From contig DRQI01000533.1 of assembly GCA_011330545.1 (NCBI GenBank), forward strand, positions 1-9,620: 9,620 nucleotides of DNA. The letters are read 5' to 3'. The DNA is from Flavobacteriia bacterium. GTDB lineage: Bacteria; Bacteroidota; Bacteroidia; Flavobacteriales; Flavobacteriaceae. Position 1 is the stretch's first letter. Every line of letters begins with the position of its first letter. Shown one piece after another: positions 1 to 6,835 of the stretch. The notes beneath the pieces are model-generated. The model had not been told where the DNA came from. It saw only the letters and a program-made list of their open reading frames with translations, and made no database searches. The translations under genes were made by a program, and so were the position numbers.

Positions 1-942
1 GGACTGTTGGGAGGCCGGCAATTGCAACGGCCGGCTCTTTACCTACAAGACCAACACCAACCTTTGGTTGTAGTGGGCGATACGCGAATTGAAGGTACTG
101 CCTACCTTCCTGAACAAGGCGTAAAAAGAGGCTCTATTGCCGGCCGTGCCTATACAAACCCACAACTCATCTATGGTAACATGGTGAGAAGTCAACAAAA
201 ACTACCACTATTTCAACAAAGGGCCTATCTTGAAAAACTTGGAACCAATATTCACTTAGAAAATGGCCAAAATATTCATGTCGAATTGCAGGAAAGTGCT
301 GAGATAAGCAATACCTTTTCTCAGCCTACCAAGGTTATTAACAGCTCGCAAGACATAGATTTAGAGTTTATAACCTTACGGGGAAATATTATTGTGCAGT
401 CGGGCAATAAGATAACGATACACCCCTCAGCGATACTTACAGATATATTATTACTCGCCCCTGAAATAGATATTAAAGACGGAGTTACAGGAAACTTTCA
501 AGCCATTGCCACCCAAAAAATTACCGTTGGCAAAAACTGTAAATTACACTATCCTACGGCCTTGGTAGTTACAGAAAAAGAAAATCAGCGCAACACAAGC
601 CAAGGAAAAGAAAGTAATCAAATAAGCATTCAGCAAAAATCTGATATACGGGGCATTGTTGCTTTTCTATCAAAAAACAATACCGAAAATTACCAAGCTC
701 AAATACTTGTTGAAGAGCATACTACTATTATAGGCGAAGTGTATTGTAATCAAAATATAGAACTTAGAGGTACAGTAAAAGGCAGTGTCTACACCAACGC
801 ATTTATTGCCCGCCAATTTGGAGCGGTCTATAAAAACCACCTCTATAACGGAAAGATAGTAGCGAACGATATACCGACACATTATGGAGGTTTGTCCTTT
901 AAAGAAACCCAACCCACAATTGTAAAATGGTTGAATTATTAA
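1..942 (+). CDS. Beta-helix/bactofilin-like protein of the pseudopilin operon, 5' partial
   Basis: The reading frame is open from the first base of the window, so the start lies outside; 313 residues are visible. I do not recognise a named family. The chain is rich in short beta-strand periods broken by glycines, such as GDTRIEGTAYLP and GSIAGRAY at about residues 26-51 of the visible part. From about residue 240 the pattern IIGEVYCNQNIELRGTVKGSVY closely resembles the repeating rungs of bactofilins and other right-handed beta-helices. A middle stretch (about 115-190) has the same alternating hydrophobic look. No membrane segment is seen in the visible part; an N-terminal anchor or prepilin leader may be upstream. 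The next gene, a pseudopilin, starts inside its last codons (16-base overlap), so the two are very likely translated together. By position it could replace GspK or form a filament-associated or periplasmic scaffold. That role is inference; only the beta-helical repeat character is visible. Confidence 0.75.
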   Translation, partial: GLLGGRQLQRPALYLQDQHQPLVVVGDTRIEGTAYLPEQGVKRGSIAGRAYTNPQLIYGNMVRSQQKLPLFQQRAYLEKLGTNIHLENGQNIHVELQESAEISNTFSQPTKVINSSQDIDLEFITLRGNIIVQSGNKITIHPSAILTDILLLAPEIDIKDGVTGNFQAIATQKITVGKNCKLHYPTALVVTEKENQRNTSQGKESNQISIQQKSDIRGIVAFLSKNNTENYQAQILVEEHTTIIGEVYCNQNIELRGTVKGSVYTNAFIARQFGAVYKNHLYNGKIVANDIPTHYGGLSFKETQPTIVKWLNY

Positions 943-1328
943 AAAAAATAACATTTCGTATGTTTCTATTTCCTGCCAAAGGAAAACAACACAAAAAACT
1001 AAGAGCCTCTACACTGGTAGAAGTATTGGTAGCTTCTGTACTTATTATAATTGTCTTTGCCATTGCCTCAATGACGCTCAATACCATTTTTAAGAATACT
1101 GTTAAAAGAAATACTCATGCCATAGAAACCCACATCAACAAACTGTTTTATTTGTATCGATATAACAGTGTGCCACCAACATTTCAAGAAGAATTTAAAA
1201 ATTGGCAATTTACCGTAAGGCAACAAAAAGAAAATAATATATTGTATGTGTATATAGAAGCTTCGCCTTTAAAAAAAGGGCAAACAAGTACCAAAAAGAT
1301 AATACGAAAGCAAATAATAATCCAATGA
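927..1328 (+). CDS. Minor pseudopilin (GspI-like) with type IV prepilin leader
   Basis: A 133-residue protein with a basic leader (KGKQHKKLRA) followed by STLVEVLVAS and a continuous hydrophobic helix of about 20 residues (28-48). This is the type IV prepilin signal. Cleavage is expected after Ala27, which puts Ser at +1 and the conserved Glu at +5 (Glu32). The length and the STLVEVLVA motif fit GspI-like minor pseudopilins, which help initiate the pseudopilus tip in T2SS. The C-terminal half is short, with several predicted strands. The ATG at 927 overlaps the upstream gene by 16 bases. An in-frame ATG at 960 would give a 16-residue leader, more typical than 27, so the true start is uncertain. 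The end overlaps the next pseudopilin by four bases (ATGA), suggesting translational coupling. The -1 residue is Ala rather than the usual Gly. Confidence 0.85.
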   Translation: MVELLKKITFRMFLFPAKGKQHKKLRASTLVEVLVASVLIIIVFAIASMTLNTIFKNTVKRNTHAIETHINKLFYLYRYNSVPPTFQEEFKNWQFTVRQQKENNILYVYIEASPLKKGQTSTKKIIRKQIIIQ

Positions 1329-1798
1329 TACCGCTAACAAAAAAACAACGGGCATTTACCATTGCAGAGATGTTGGTGGTATTGGTAATTTCGGCCATAG
1401 CTATCAGCATTGCAATGTTAGTTTTGGGTTTAGTACAAACACAAATACGGAGTATGAGCCGTAATTATAACCGGCAAACACAAATACGCCTTTTAGAAAA
1501 GGCTCTTTGGCAGGATTTTAATACCCATGACCCGTTTTATAATCCTGCAAAACGGCAATTGCAGTGTATTTCAGAAAAAGATACTATCACCTACACTTTT
1601 CATACGGAGTACCTGTTGCGCAATACAGATACCTTAAAAATACCTATATTTAAAACCATATCGTATCTTGAAGGTACCGTAACAACAGTAACAGGGCAAA
1701 TTGATGCCTTAGAAATACAATTAAAAAAAGAACAGCCCAATAAAATAGTATTTATAAATACCGTTAAAGACGGTGCATTTTATATCAATGGCATTTAA
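1325..1798 (+). CDS. Minor pseudopilin (GspJ/GspH-like)
   Basis: A 157-residue protein opening with MIPLTKKQRA, then FTIAEMLVVLVISA. This is a prepilin leader of ten residues, with cleavage expected after Ala10, Phe at +1 and Glu15 at +5. The hydrophobic alpha1 helix runs to about residue 37 and is followed by a polar helix (QTQIRSMSRNYNRQTQIRLL) and a beta-rich C-terminal domain. The LEKALWQDF segment after the helix recalls GspJ, but the size is nearer GspH, so I keep the subtype open. It starts on the ATGA overlap with the previous pseudopilin, and its last 11 bases overlap gspF. The pair of minor pseudopilins immediately before gspF supports a role in priming pseudopilus assembly. As in the other two pseudopilins, the residue at -1 is Ala. 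Confidence 0.85.
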   Translation: MIPLTKKQRAFTIAEMLVVLVISAIAISIAMLVLGLVQTQIRSMSRNYNRQTQIRLLEKALWQDFNTHDPFYNPAKRQLQCISEKDTITYTFHTEYLLRNTDTLKIPIFKTISYLEGTVTTVTGQIDALEIQLKKEQPNKIVFINTVKDGAFYINGI

Positions 1799-2918
1799 AT
1801 TAAAAAACATACAAACCGAAAAACAGAAAACCGGTAATTTCAATCTGGAGAAATTGCTAAAAACAGAGATTTCATTGTTCGGAAAATCATTTTCTAATAA
1901 AAAGAAAGAGGCTTTTTATACGGAGTTGAGTGTTTTATTAAATGCCGGTATCAATTTAAAAGAAGCCCTGACACTAATCACTAACGAACAAAGTAAGCGT
2001 GCTGATAAAGAACTCATGCAAAATATGCTAACCACCATTATCCAAGGCCTTAGTTTTTCTGAAAGTATCAAAAACAATAAAGATTTTACCGAATATGAAT
2101 ACTATTCGCTAAAAATAGGAGAAGAAACCGGCACTTTGCAAAAAGTTGCCAGCGAGTTGAGTCTGTTTTTTAAAAGGCGTAATGAACAGCGCCGAACGGT
2201 TTTAAATGCCTTATCATACCCTATTGTAGTATTGATTACAGCCTTATTTGCGGTTTTGTTTATGTTGCGGTATGTAGTACCCATGTTTGCCGATATTTTT
2301 AGGCAAAACAAAGTGGAGTTGCCCTGGCTTACCAAAATGGTTATGAAAGCCTCAAATTTGTTTCAGCACTATTTTTGGATATTCATCTTCATAGGTATCG
2401 GATTTTTTATCGCTCGTAAAATAGTTTCTAAAAAACAATGGTATAAAAAATTCTCAGCTGCTTTTTTACTGAGGATTCCGTTTGTAGGTGAATTAATGCG
2501 TAAAATGTACCTCGGGCAGTTTACACAGGCTGTAGCTTTGTTGACCACTGCTAAAGTTCCGGTTCTCAACAGCATTCAACTCACCAAAAAAATGCTCGAT
2601 TTTTATCCCTTACAAACAGCCTTGCAACAGGTAGAAACGGCAATATTATCGGGAAATAATTTAAGTGAGAGTTTAAAACCACATAAAATTTTTGATTCTA
2701 AAATGGTTTCTTTATTAAAAGTAGCAGAAGAAACCAACCAAAATGAATTTATTTTTGAACGCTTAACCAACCAATACAACGAAGAAATTCAATACAAGTC
2801 TAAAATGTTGAGTACCGTATTAGAGCCTTTGATTATTATTTTTTTAGGAGCTTTGGTAGCGGTAATCTTAATTGCCATGTATTTGCCAATGTTTAAATTG
2901 AGCACGGTATTGGGGTAA
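1788..2918 (+). CDS. gspF: Type II secretion inner-membrane platform protein GspF
   Basis: GspF/PilC proteins are the polytopic inner-membrane platform through which the ATPase drives filament assembly. This 376-residue protein has the typical two-fold T2SSF layout. A first cytoplasmic domain (about 41-140, with LSVLLNAGINLKEALTLI and IGEETGTLQKVASEL) leads into TM1 (145-168) and TM2 (about 192-212). The second copy (about 244-340, with LTTAKVPVLNSIQLTKK and KVAEETNQNEFIFERL) leads into TM3 (345-367). The paired G/AEExxxxxxxx motifs in both halves are hallmarks of the family. I chose the ATG at 1788; a GTG at 1773 would add five residues deeper inside the upstream gene. It overlaps the preceding pseudopilin by 11 bases and is the last gene of the + strand cluster, facing the gspM-like gene tail to tail. 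Length is slightly below the roughly 400 residues usual for the family, at the N-terminus. Confidence 0.95.
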   Translation: MAFKLKNIQTEKQKTGNFNLEKLLKTEISLFGKSFSNKKKEAFYTELSVLLNAGINLKEALTLITNEQSKRADKELMQNMLTTIIQGLSFSESIKNNKDFTEYEYYSLKIGEETGTLQKVASELSLFFKRRNEQRRTVLNALSYPIVVLITALFAVLFMLRYVVPMFADIFRQNKVELPWLTKMVMKASNLFQHYFWIFIFIGIGFFIARKIVSKKQWYKKFSAAFLLRIPFVGELMRKMYLGQFTQAVALLTTAKVPVLNSIQLTKKMLDFYPLQTALQQVETAILSGNNLSESLKPHKIFDSKMVSLLKVAEETNQNEFIFERLTNQYNEEIQYKSKMLSTVLEPLIIIFLGALVAVILIAMYLPMFKLSTVLG

Positions 2919-2942
2919 GGAGTTCTAGAATCTTTAACTCGT

Positions 2943-2964
2943 AGCCGTTAATGTCAAAACGGCT
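2943..2964. terminator. Inverted repeat between convergent operons, possible weak terminator
   Basis: AGCCGTT at 2943-2949 and AACGGCT at 2958-2964 form a perfect seven-pair stem with an eight-base loop. It lies where the + strand gspF cluster and the - strand gspM-like gene converge, and it includes the stop codon of the latter. A shorter pair (GAGTT 2920-2924 with AACTC 2936-2940) precedes it. There is no clear T-run on either side, so intrinsic termination is only a possibility suggested by position. Confidence 0.3.
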
Positions 2965-3475
2965 CAATCTGTTGTAAAAACACTGTGCCTTCTAAAAAAT
3001 ACGTATTACGCCGATAATCTTTTTTCTTTATAAAATGTACCGAGATAATTGTACCTAATTTAGATTGTTGTTCTAAAACATATACTAATCGTACAATATC
3101 TGTGAAACCGCCCCTAAGTGTAAAGTTATAGGTGTTCACCATAGCATTCTCAGATTTATATACATGTGGATTGTTAAATGAAACAATTCGGATTTTTGTA
3201 GAATCGGCAACTCCGGCAATGGTTTTTAACAAAGTGTTTTGAAAAGAACTTTCGGCGGAAATTTTTTTCGATGCTAATATGGAATCATAATACACCTCTT
3301 GTTGCTTTAGTTGTATTAATTTTTGGGAAACATTGTGAAGTAAAACCTGTTCCTTCTGCAAAGAAACATACTGTTCTTTTAAGGCCATCGTTTTGGCGAA
3401 AGAAAAGTAATATGCCAGCCAGCCCAATAATAGTATTCCTATAAACAAAGCGATATTTTTTTGTCTTAGGCTCAT
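2954..3475 (-). CDS. GspM/PilO-like inner-membrane assembly protein
   Basis: This 173-residue protein has one membrane segment near the N-terminus (about 7-27, IALFIGILLLGWLAYYFSF). A likely coiled coil (about 30-62, ALKEQYVSLQKEQVLLHN) and a compact alpha/beta domain (about 78-170) follow. That is the bitopic architecture of PilO and GspM, which pair with PilN/GspL in the periplasm to link the ATPase and platform to the rest of the machine. Sequence similarity to these families is always weak, so the call rests on architecture plus context: it is the last gene of the operon, after the GspL-like gene, in the order L-M seen in T2SS and N-O seen in type IV pili. Its ATG overlaps the stop of the preceding gene by four bases (ATGA, 3472-3475), so coupled translation is likely. 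No C-terminal extension is present. Confidence 0.75.
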   Translation of the reverse strand: MSLRQKNIALFIGILLLGWLAYYFSFAKTMALKEQYVSLQKEQVLLHNVSQKLIQLKQQEVYYDSILASKKISAESSFQNTLLKTIAGVADSTKIRIVSFNNPHVYKSENAMVNTYNFTLRGGFTDIVRLVYVLEQQSKLGTIISVHFIKKKDYRRNTYFLEGTVFLQQIEPF

Positions 3476-4680
3476 GGTTTCATTCTTATAAGTAATTCAA
3501 ATGCCGAAGTCATTTTTTTCTTCGAACCGTAGTGTTGAATGGTTATTTTATCAATCCAATTTTGCTGCTCTAAACTTTCTATCCAAGAAGAAAAATTATT
3601 GTTATCTGTGGTAGTCCCTTTGAGGTAAATAGCATTGTGTTCTACAACAACCTCCGTATTTTCTGTGGTGGTACTCCCTATTTTTTTTACCAATGGCTGA
3701 AACCGAAGCTCTGATAACGAAACCGAAGTTGGTACCGATGCTCCCAATTGGTCTAAGTACCAAGAGGCTTTAGAAGAAGTTGCCGAAAAACGAGTAATCA
3801 GGCCTTCCTTTTTTTGAACCGACTCGGTTAGGGAAAGTAATGCCTTTCTTTGTGTTTTGTTGAGTGCTAGCTCAGATTCTAATACGGCAATCTTTGAAGC
3901 ATAGTAGCTAAAAAATAAAAAGCTAACTAATAACGAAGTAAAAATCAATCCTAATCCAACCCTCAATCCCACTTCAAAAATACGGCGGCTTTTAAAATCA
4001 ATATACAAAGCATTTATATATTCAGAAAAATTTGAAATGGCCGTTTTCCGTTTTGTAAAATAGGCTAAAATGCCCGACAAAGGAAGTACCTCGTTTGAAG
4101 AAATTTGCAACCCATTAATGGTATATTTTTCCTTAGAAGCCTGCTCTGACAGATGAATACCTGTTATTTTTTGATGATTAAAGGAAATGACCCCATTTGA
4201 AGTTTTTAAGAGCCTGTTTTTTACAAAACCTACCAATTGGGAAGCTACCACATTTCCCAACGAAAAACCAATAATTCTAAACTGGTTTTCATGGTAGGTT
4301 TTGATTATATTTTCAATAACATCCTTTCTGCAAATAGCAACATAGGTATGGTTGTCAGTTACAAGTAATTCATAAAAAAAATCATCTAAAACTACATTCG
4401 GAAACGCCATTCCAACCGCTTTAGAACTTTCATATATCCCATCTAATTCTTTACAAAGTACTTGCTCGGTATTTATTATTAAAAACAAATGCTGCTTGGC
4501 GGCAAGCTGTTCTTTCAACGCTTCAATTGAGGTAACTTCTAGGGTGTTTTCCAACAATAATTCTCCTTTTTTTTTGGCGAGCACCAAGCTGCGCAGTATT
4601 TCTTGCCCATCTGTAAAAGTATGTTCAACACCACAAAATCGCTTGCCAAATGTTATATATGAACCGATTTTCAACCTCAT
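3472..4680 (-). CDS. GspL-like protein: PilM-like cytoplasmic part joined to a PilN-like membrane part
   Basis: This 402-residue protein has three parts. The N-terminal cytoplasmic region (1-235) alternates strands and helices in a way that fits the actin-like fold of GspL/PilM. A single membrane segment lies at about 239-259 (VGLRVGLGLIFTSLLVSFLFF). The periplasmic part starts with a coiled coil (about 262-298) and continues with a PilN-like domain containing YLDQLGASVPTSVSLSELRF and ending in beta strands. In T2SS, GspL recruits GspE by its cytoplasmic domain and pairs with GspM. The PilN-like phrase about the domain after the coiled coil (LxxLxxxVPxxVxLxxL) is the clearest similarity. It lies between gspD (one-base overlap, TAATG) and the gspM-like gene (four-base overlap). 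A single polypeptide doing the work of PilM and PilN is the normal GspL state. I see no clear nucleotide-binding motif in the N-terminal part, as expected for GspL. Confidence 0.8.
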   Translation of the reverse strand: MRLKIGSYITFGKRFCGVEHTFTDGQEILRSLVLAKKKGELLLENTLEVTSIEALKEQLAAKQHLFLIINTEQVLCKELDGIYESSKAVGMAFPNVVLDDFFYELLVTDNHTYVAICRKDVIENIIKTYHENQFRIIGFSLGNVVASQLVGFVKNRLLKTSNGVISFNHQKITGIHLSEQASKEKYTINGLQISSNEVLPLSGILAYFTKRKTAISNFSEYINALYIDFKSRRIFEVGLRVGLGLIFTSLLVSFLFFSYYASKIAVLESELALNKTQRKALLSLTESVQKKEGLITRFSATSSKASWYLDQLGASVPTSVSLSELRFQPLVKKIGSTTTENTEVVVEHNAIYLKGTTTDNNNFSSWIESLEQQNWIDKITIQHYGSKKKMTSAFELLIRMKP

Positions 4681-6794
4681 TATTTGATAATTGTAGGTTT
4701 GATTAATACGGTTAATTTCTTTTTGGTATCTTCTCTTTTACGATTGCTAAACAACCATTTGATGATGGGAATCCTTGCTAAAAGCGGTACTCCGCTTCCG
4801 GTATCATTTTTTATTTTCTCTTCCAATCCTCCCAAAATAACCATATCTTGGTCTTTGACCCTAATGATAGAATTGAACTCACGTGAATTTACTCCGGGCG
4901 GGGCATTTTCTGCCACCTGCTTCCCGTTAAAATTAGACTGTATTACATTAATCTCTAAGGTAATTTGCCCATCTCCAGATACTAAAGGCTTGATAGAAAT
5001 GGCAAACTCGGCATCTATAGGATAAAAATTAGTAATGGTAGAAGTTTGCGGATTCTGACTTCCAATGATATCGCGTTGTGTTACGGCATAATAGGTGGTT
5101 TCTCCTATTGATAAATTGGCACGGTGCCCGTTGAGTGCCGAGAGTTTTGGTGCAGACCGTATCTTTATATCCCCATTGGTTTCCATCGCTTTAATCTTTG
5201 CGAAAAAATTAGGGACTACCTGTCCTAAATTCCACGAACCAAAACCGTTAAATCCTCCAATAATCCTATTGACGGTAGTGGCACCTAAAGTCAAATCGGT
5301 TGTAGGGTAGATATTGCCTTGGGTTGTGGCAGGCTCTTTTCCAATTCCCCAACTAATACCGGTTTCTACCGTGGCGGTTTTATTTACTTCCAACAGCATT
5401 ACTTCAATTAAAATTACGGGTACCGGCTTATCAATATAAGCAATAAACTTTTTAAAACGTTCAATGTGTTGGCTGGGCCCCGAAACGATAAAACTGTTTA
5501 ATTCGATATCTACACTTACTTTTAAATCTTTGATAACATCTTCGGGTAACATGGTCAATAAAGACTCTAACTGATTGGTACGTTCTGAAAAAGTGGCTGT
5601 ATTGGGAGTATTGATGCGTTGGCGGTTATTGGTAATCCCTTGGGCAGTAACCCCATTGTTGAAATTAGAACCAAATGAATTTGGTGTACTGTTAAAGGTA
5701 TTTCTACCTGCTCTTCTTCCTGAATTTCTATTCGAAGTCATCACTTCAATAGAACGGTGCATCAACGGAATTACTACGGCATCACGCAGGGAAATTTGTG
5801 CTGCCTTGCCAAAATAATAGATAGAATCAACTTTTTTATAGGCAAAATCGGTATTCTCTAAAATTTTATCCAACAGCAAATCGTACTCAATATGGTTGGC
5901 TTTTACCGAGGCTGTTCCCGCTTCATCTAAAGGCATGGATGTAAACATATTTTTATCTAAGGCATGGCCGATATCATAGATTATGGTTGCTATGGCTACA
6001 TTTTCAAAATCTACATTGAGGTTATGGTTAACAGAATCTATCTCAAAAAAGAAAGTAGAACGCCTTTGGTGTGTTGGGCGTTGTTGTGCCTGTTGTGGTT
6101 GTTGAGTTGGCGTTGTATTGACTGGAATTTTTTCATTGGAAATACTATTTTGCTCAAACAGGTAATAGTGATCACGGGTTTTGGTCAATACCAAGTTATT
6201 AGAAAAAGCAATCTTATCCAAGGCACTGTCAAAAGGCATGTTTTGAATGTATCCTGACAGGAGTAGTTTTCCCATACCGGGGGCAAATACTAAATTTTTC
6301 CCGGTTTTATCCATCAATTGTTTAAAGGCTACGTACAGGGTGTCGTTTTGCAAGTCGATGCTCAAACGGCCACTGCTGGCATCATACGAAATGGGAATAG
6401 TGCGGTGTACCGGTTTGGGTATTTTATGTTCTACTTTGTGGATAGATAAGATATTTCCTGTAAAGTCAATATCCAAATCAAATTCTTTACAGACAAATAC
6501 CAATACATCTAAAACGGTAGCATTTGAAAAATTATTGCTGATACTAATTTGGCTGAGCTCCGGATGAATATTTACATTAATATTGTGTGAGCTTGCTAGG
6601 GCTTGTAAAAAATCTGACAAGGCTACATTATTGACATTGATTTCTGCTTTTTGCCGCAATCCCGGAGCCTCGGCAACAATACTGTCTAATTTATTGCGTA
6701 ACAGTGTAAAGCGGTCTTGTTGCGCTGTAAGCTGCCATGACAAGCTAAAAAATAGTAAGCCGATAATAATTTTTAGAATCTTATATTTTTTCAC
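4680..6794 (-). CDS. gspD: Outer-membrane secretin GspD
   Basis: Secretins form the multimeric outer-membrane channel of T2SS and type IV pili. This 704-residue protein begins with a Sec signal peptide (1-24, ending LTAQQ). Three similar modules of about 72 residues follow (about 50-120, 143-214, 258-330), each like an N0/STN domain. Gln/Arg- and Asn/Gly-rich linkers (about 227-246 and 353-395) separate parts of the N-terminal region. A secretin N-type domain (about 405-456) precedes the secretin core (about 460-702). The core shows VILIEVMLLEV, NGDIKIRSAPKLSALNG, QITLEINVIQSNF, and the signature VPLLARIPIIKWLF. The chain ends right after the core, so there is no pilotin-binding S-domain, and there is no lipobox Cys. 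The start codon is GTG; an in-frame TAA two codons upstream excludes a longer protein. The 41-base gap to gspE is the largest in the operon. It abuts the GspL-like gene by one base. Confidence 0.96.
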   Translation of the reverse strand: MKKYKILKIIIGLLFFSLSWQLTAQQDRFTLLRNKLDSIVAEAPGLRQKAEINVNNVALSDFLQALASSHNINVNIHPELSQISISNNFSNATVLDVLVFVCKEFDLDIDFTGNILSIHKVEHKIPKPVHRTIPISYDASSGRLSIDLQNDTLYVAFKQLMDKTGKNLVFAPGMGKLLLSGYIQNMPFDSALDKIAFSNNLVLTKTRDHYYLFEQNSISNEKIPVNTTPTQQPQQAQQRPTHQRRSTFFFEIDSVNHNLNVDFENVAIATIIYDIGHALDKNMFTSMPLDEAGTASVKANHIEYDLLLDKILENTDFAYKKVDSIYYFGKAAQISLRDAVVIPLMHRSIEVMTSNRNSGRRAGRNTFNSTPNSFGSNFNNGVTAQGITNNRQRINTPNTATFSERTNQLESLLTMLPEDVIKDLKVSVDIELNSFIVSGPSQHIERFKKFIAYIDKPVPVILIEVMLLEVNKTATVETGISWGIGKEPATTQGNIYPTTDLTLGATTVNRIIGGFNGFGSWNLGQVVPNFFAKIKAMETNGDIKIRSAPKLSALNGHRANLSIGETTYYAVTQRDIIGSQNPQTSTITNFYPIDAEFAISIKPLVSGDGQITLEINVIQSNFNGKQVAENAPPGVNSREFNSIIRVKDQDMVILGGLEEKIKNDTGSGVPLLARIPIIKWLFSNRKREDTKKKLTVLIKPTIIK

Positions 6795-6835
6795 GTTTTA
6801 TTTTTTAATGTGCCTTTAAGGCTCTTATTTAAAAG

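Noticed and set aside
670..1087. Open frames on the - strand across the end of the bactofilin-like gene and the first pseudopilin
   Set aside because: They lie opposite well-supported genes, have low-complexity hydrophobic products and no family features; they are shadows of the + strand genes.
1773..1787. GTG start giving a gspF product five residues longer
   Set aside because: An ATG at 1788 is available, and the extra residues add no family feature and deepen the overlap with the pseudopilin gene.
4684..6819. Several open frames of 63-113 codons on the + strand opposite gspL and gspD
   Set aside because: All are antisense to a secretin/GspL reading frame with clear conserved motifs; none has a recognisable domain or its own promoter or spacing.
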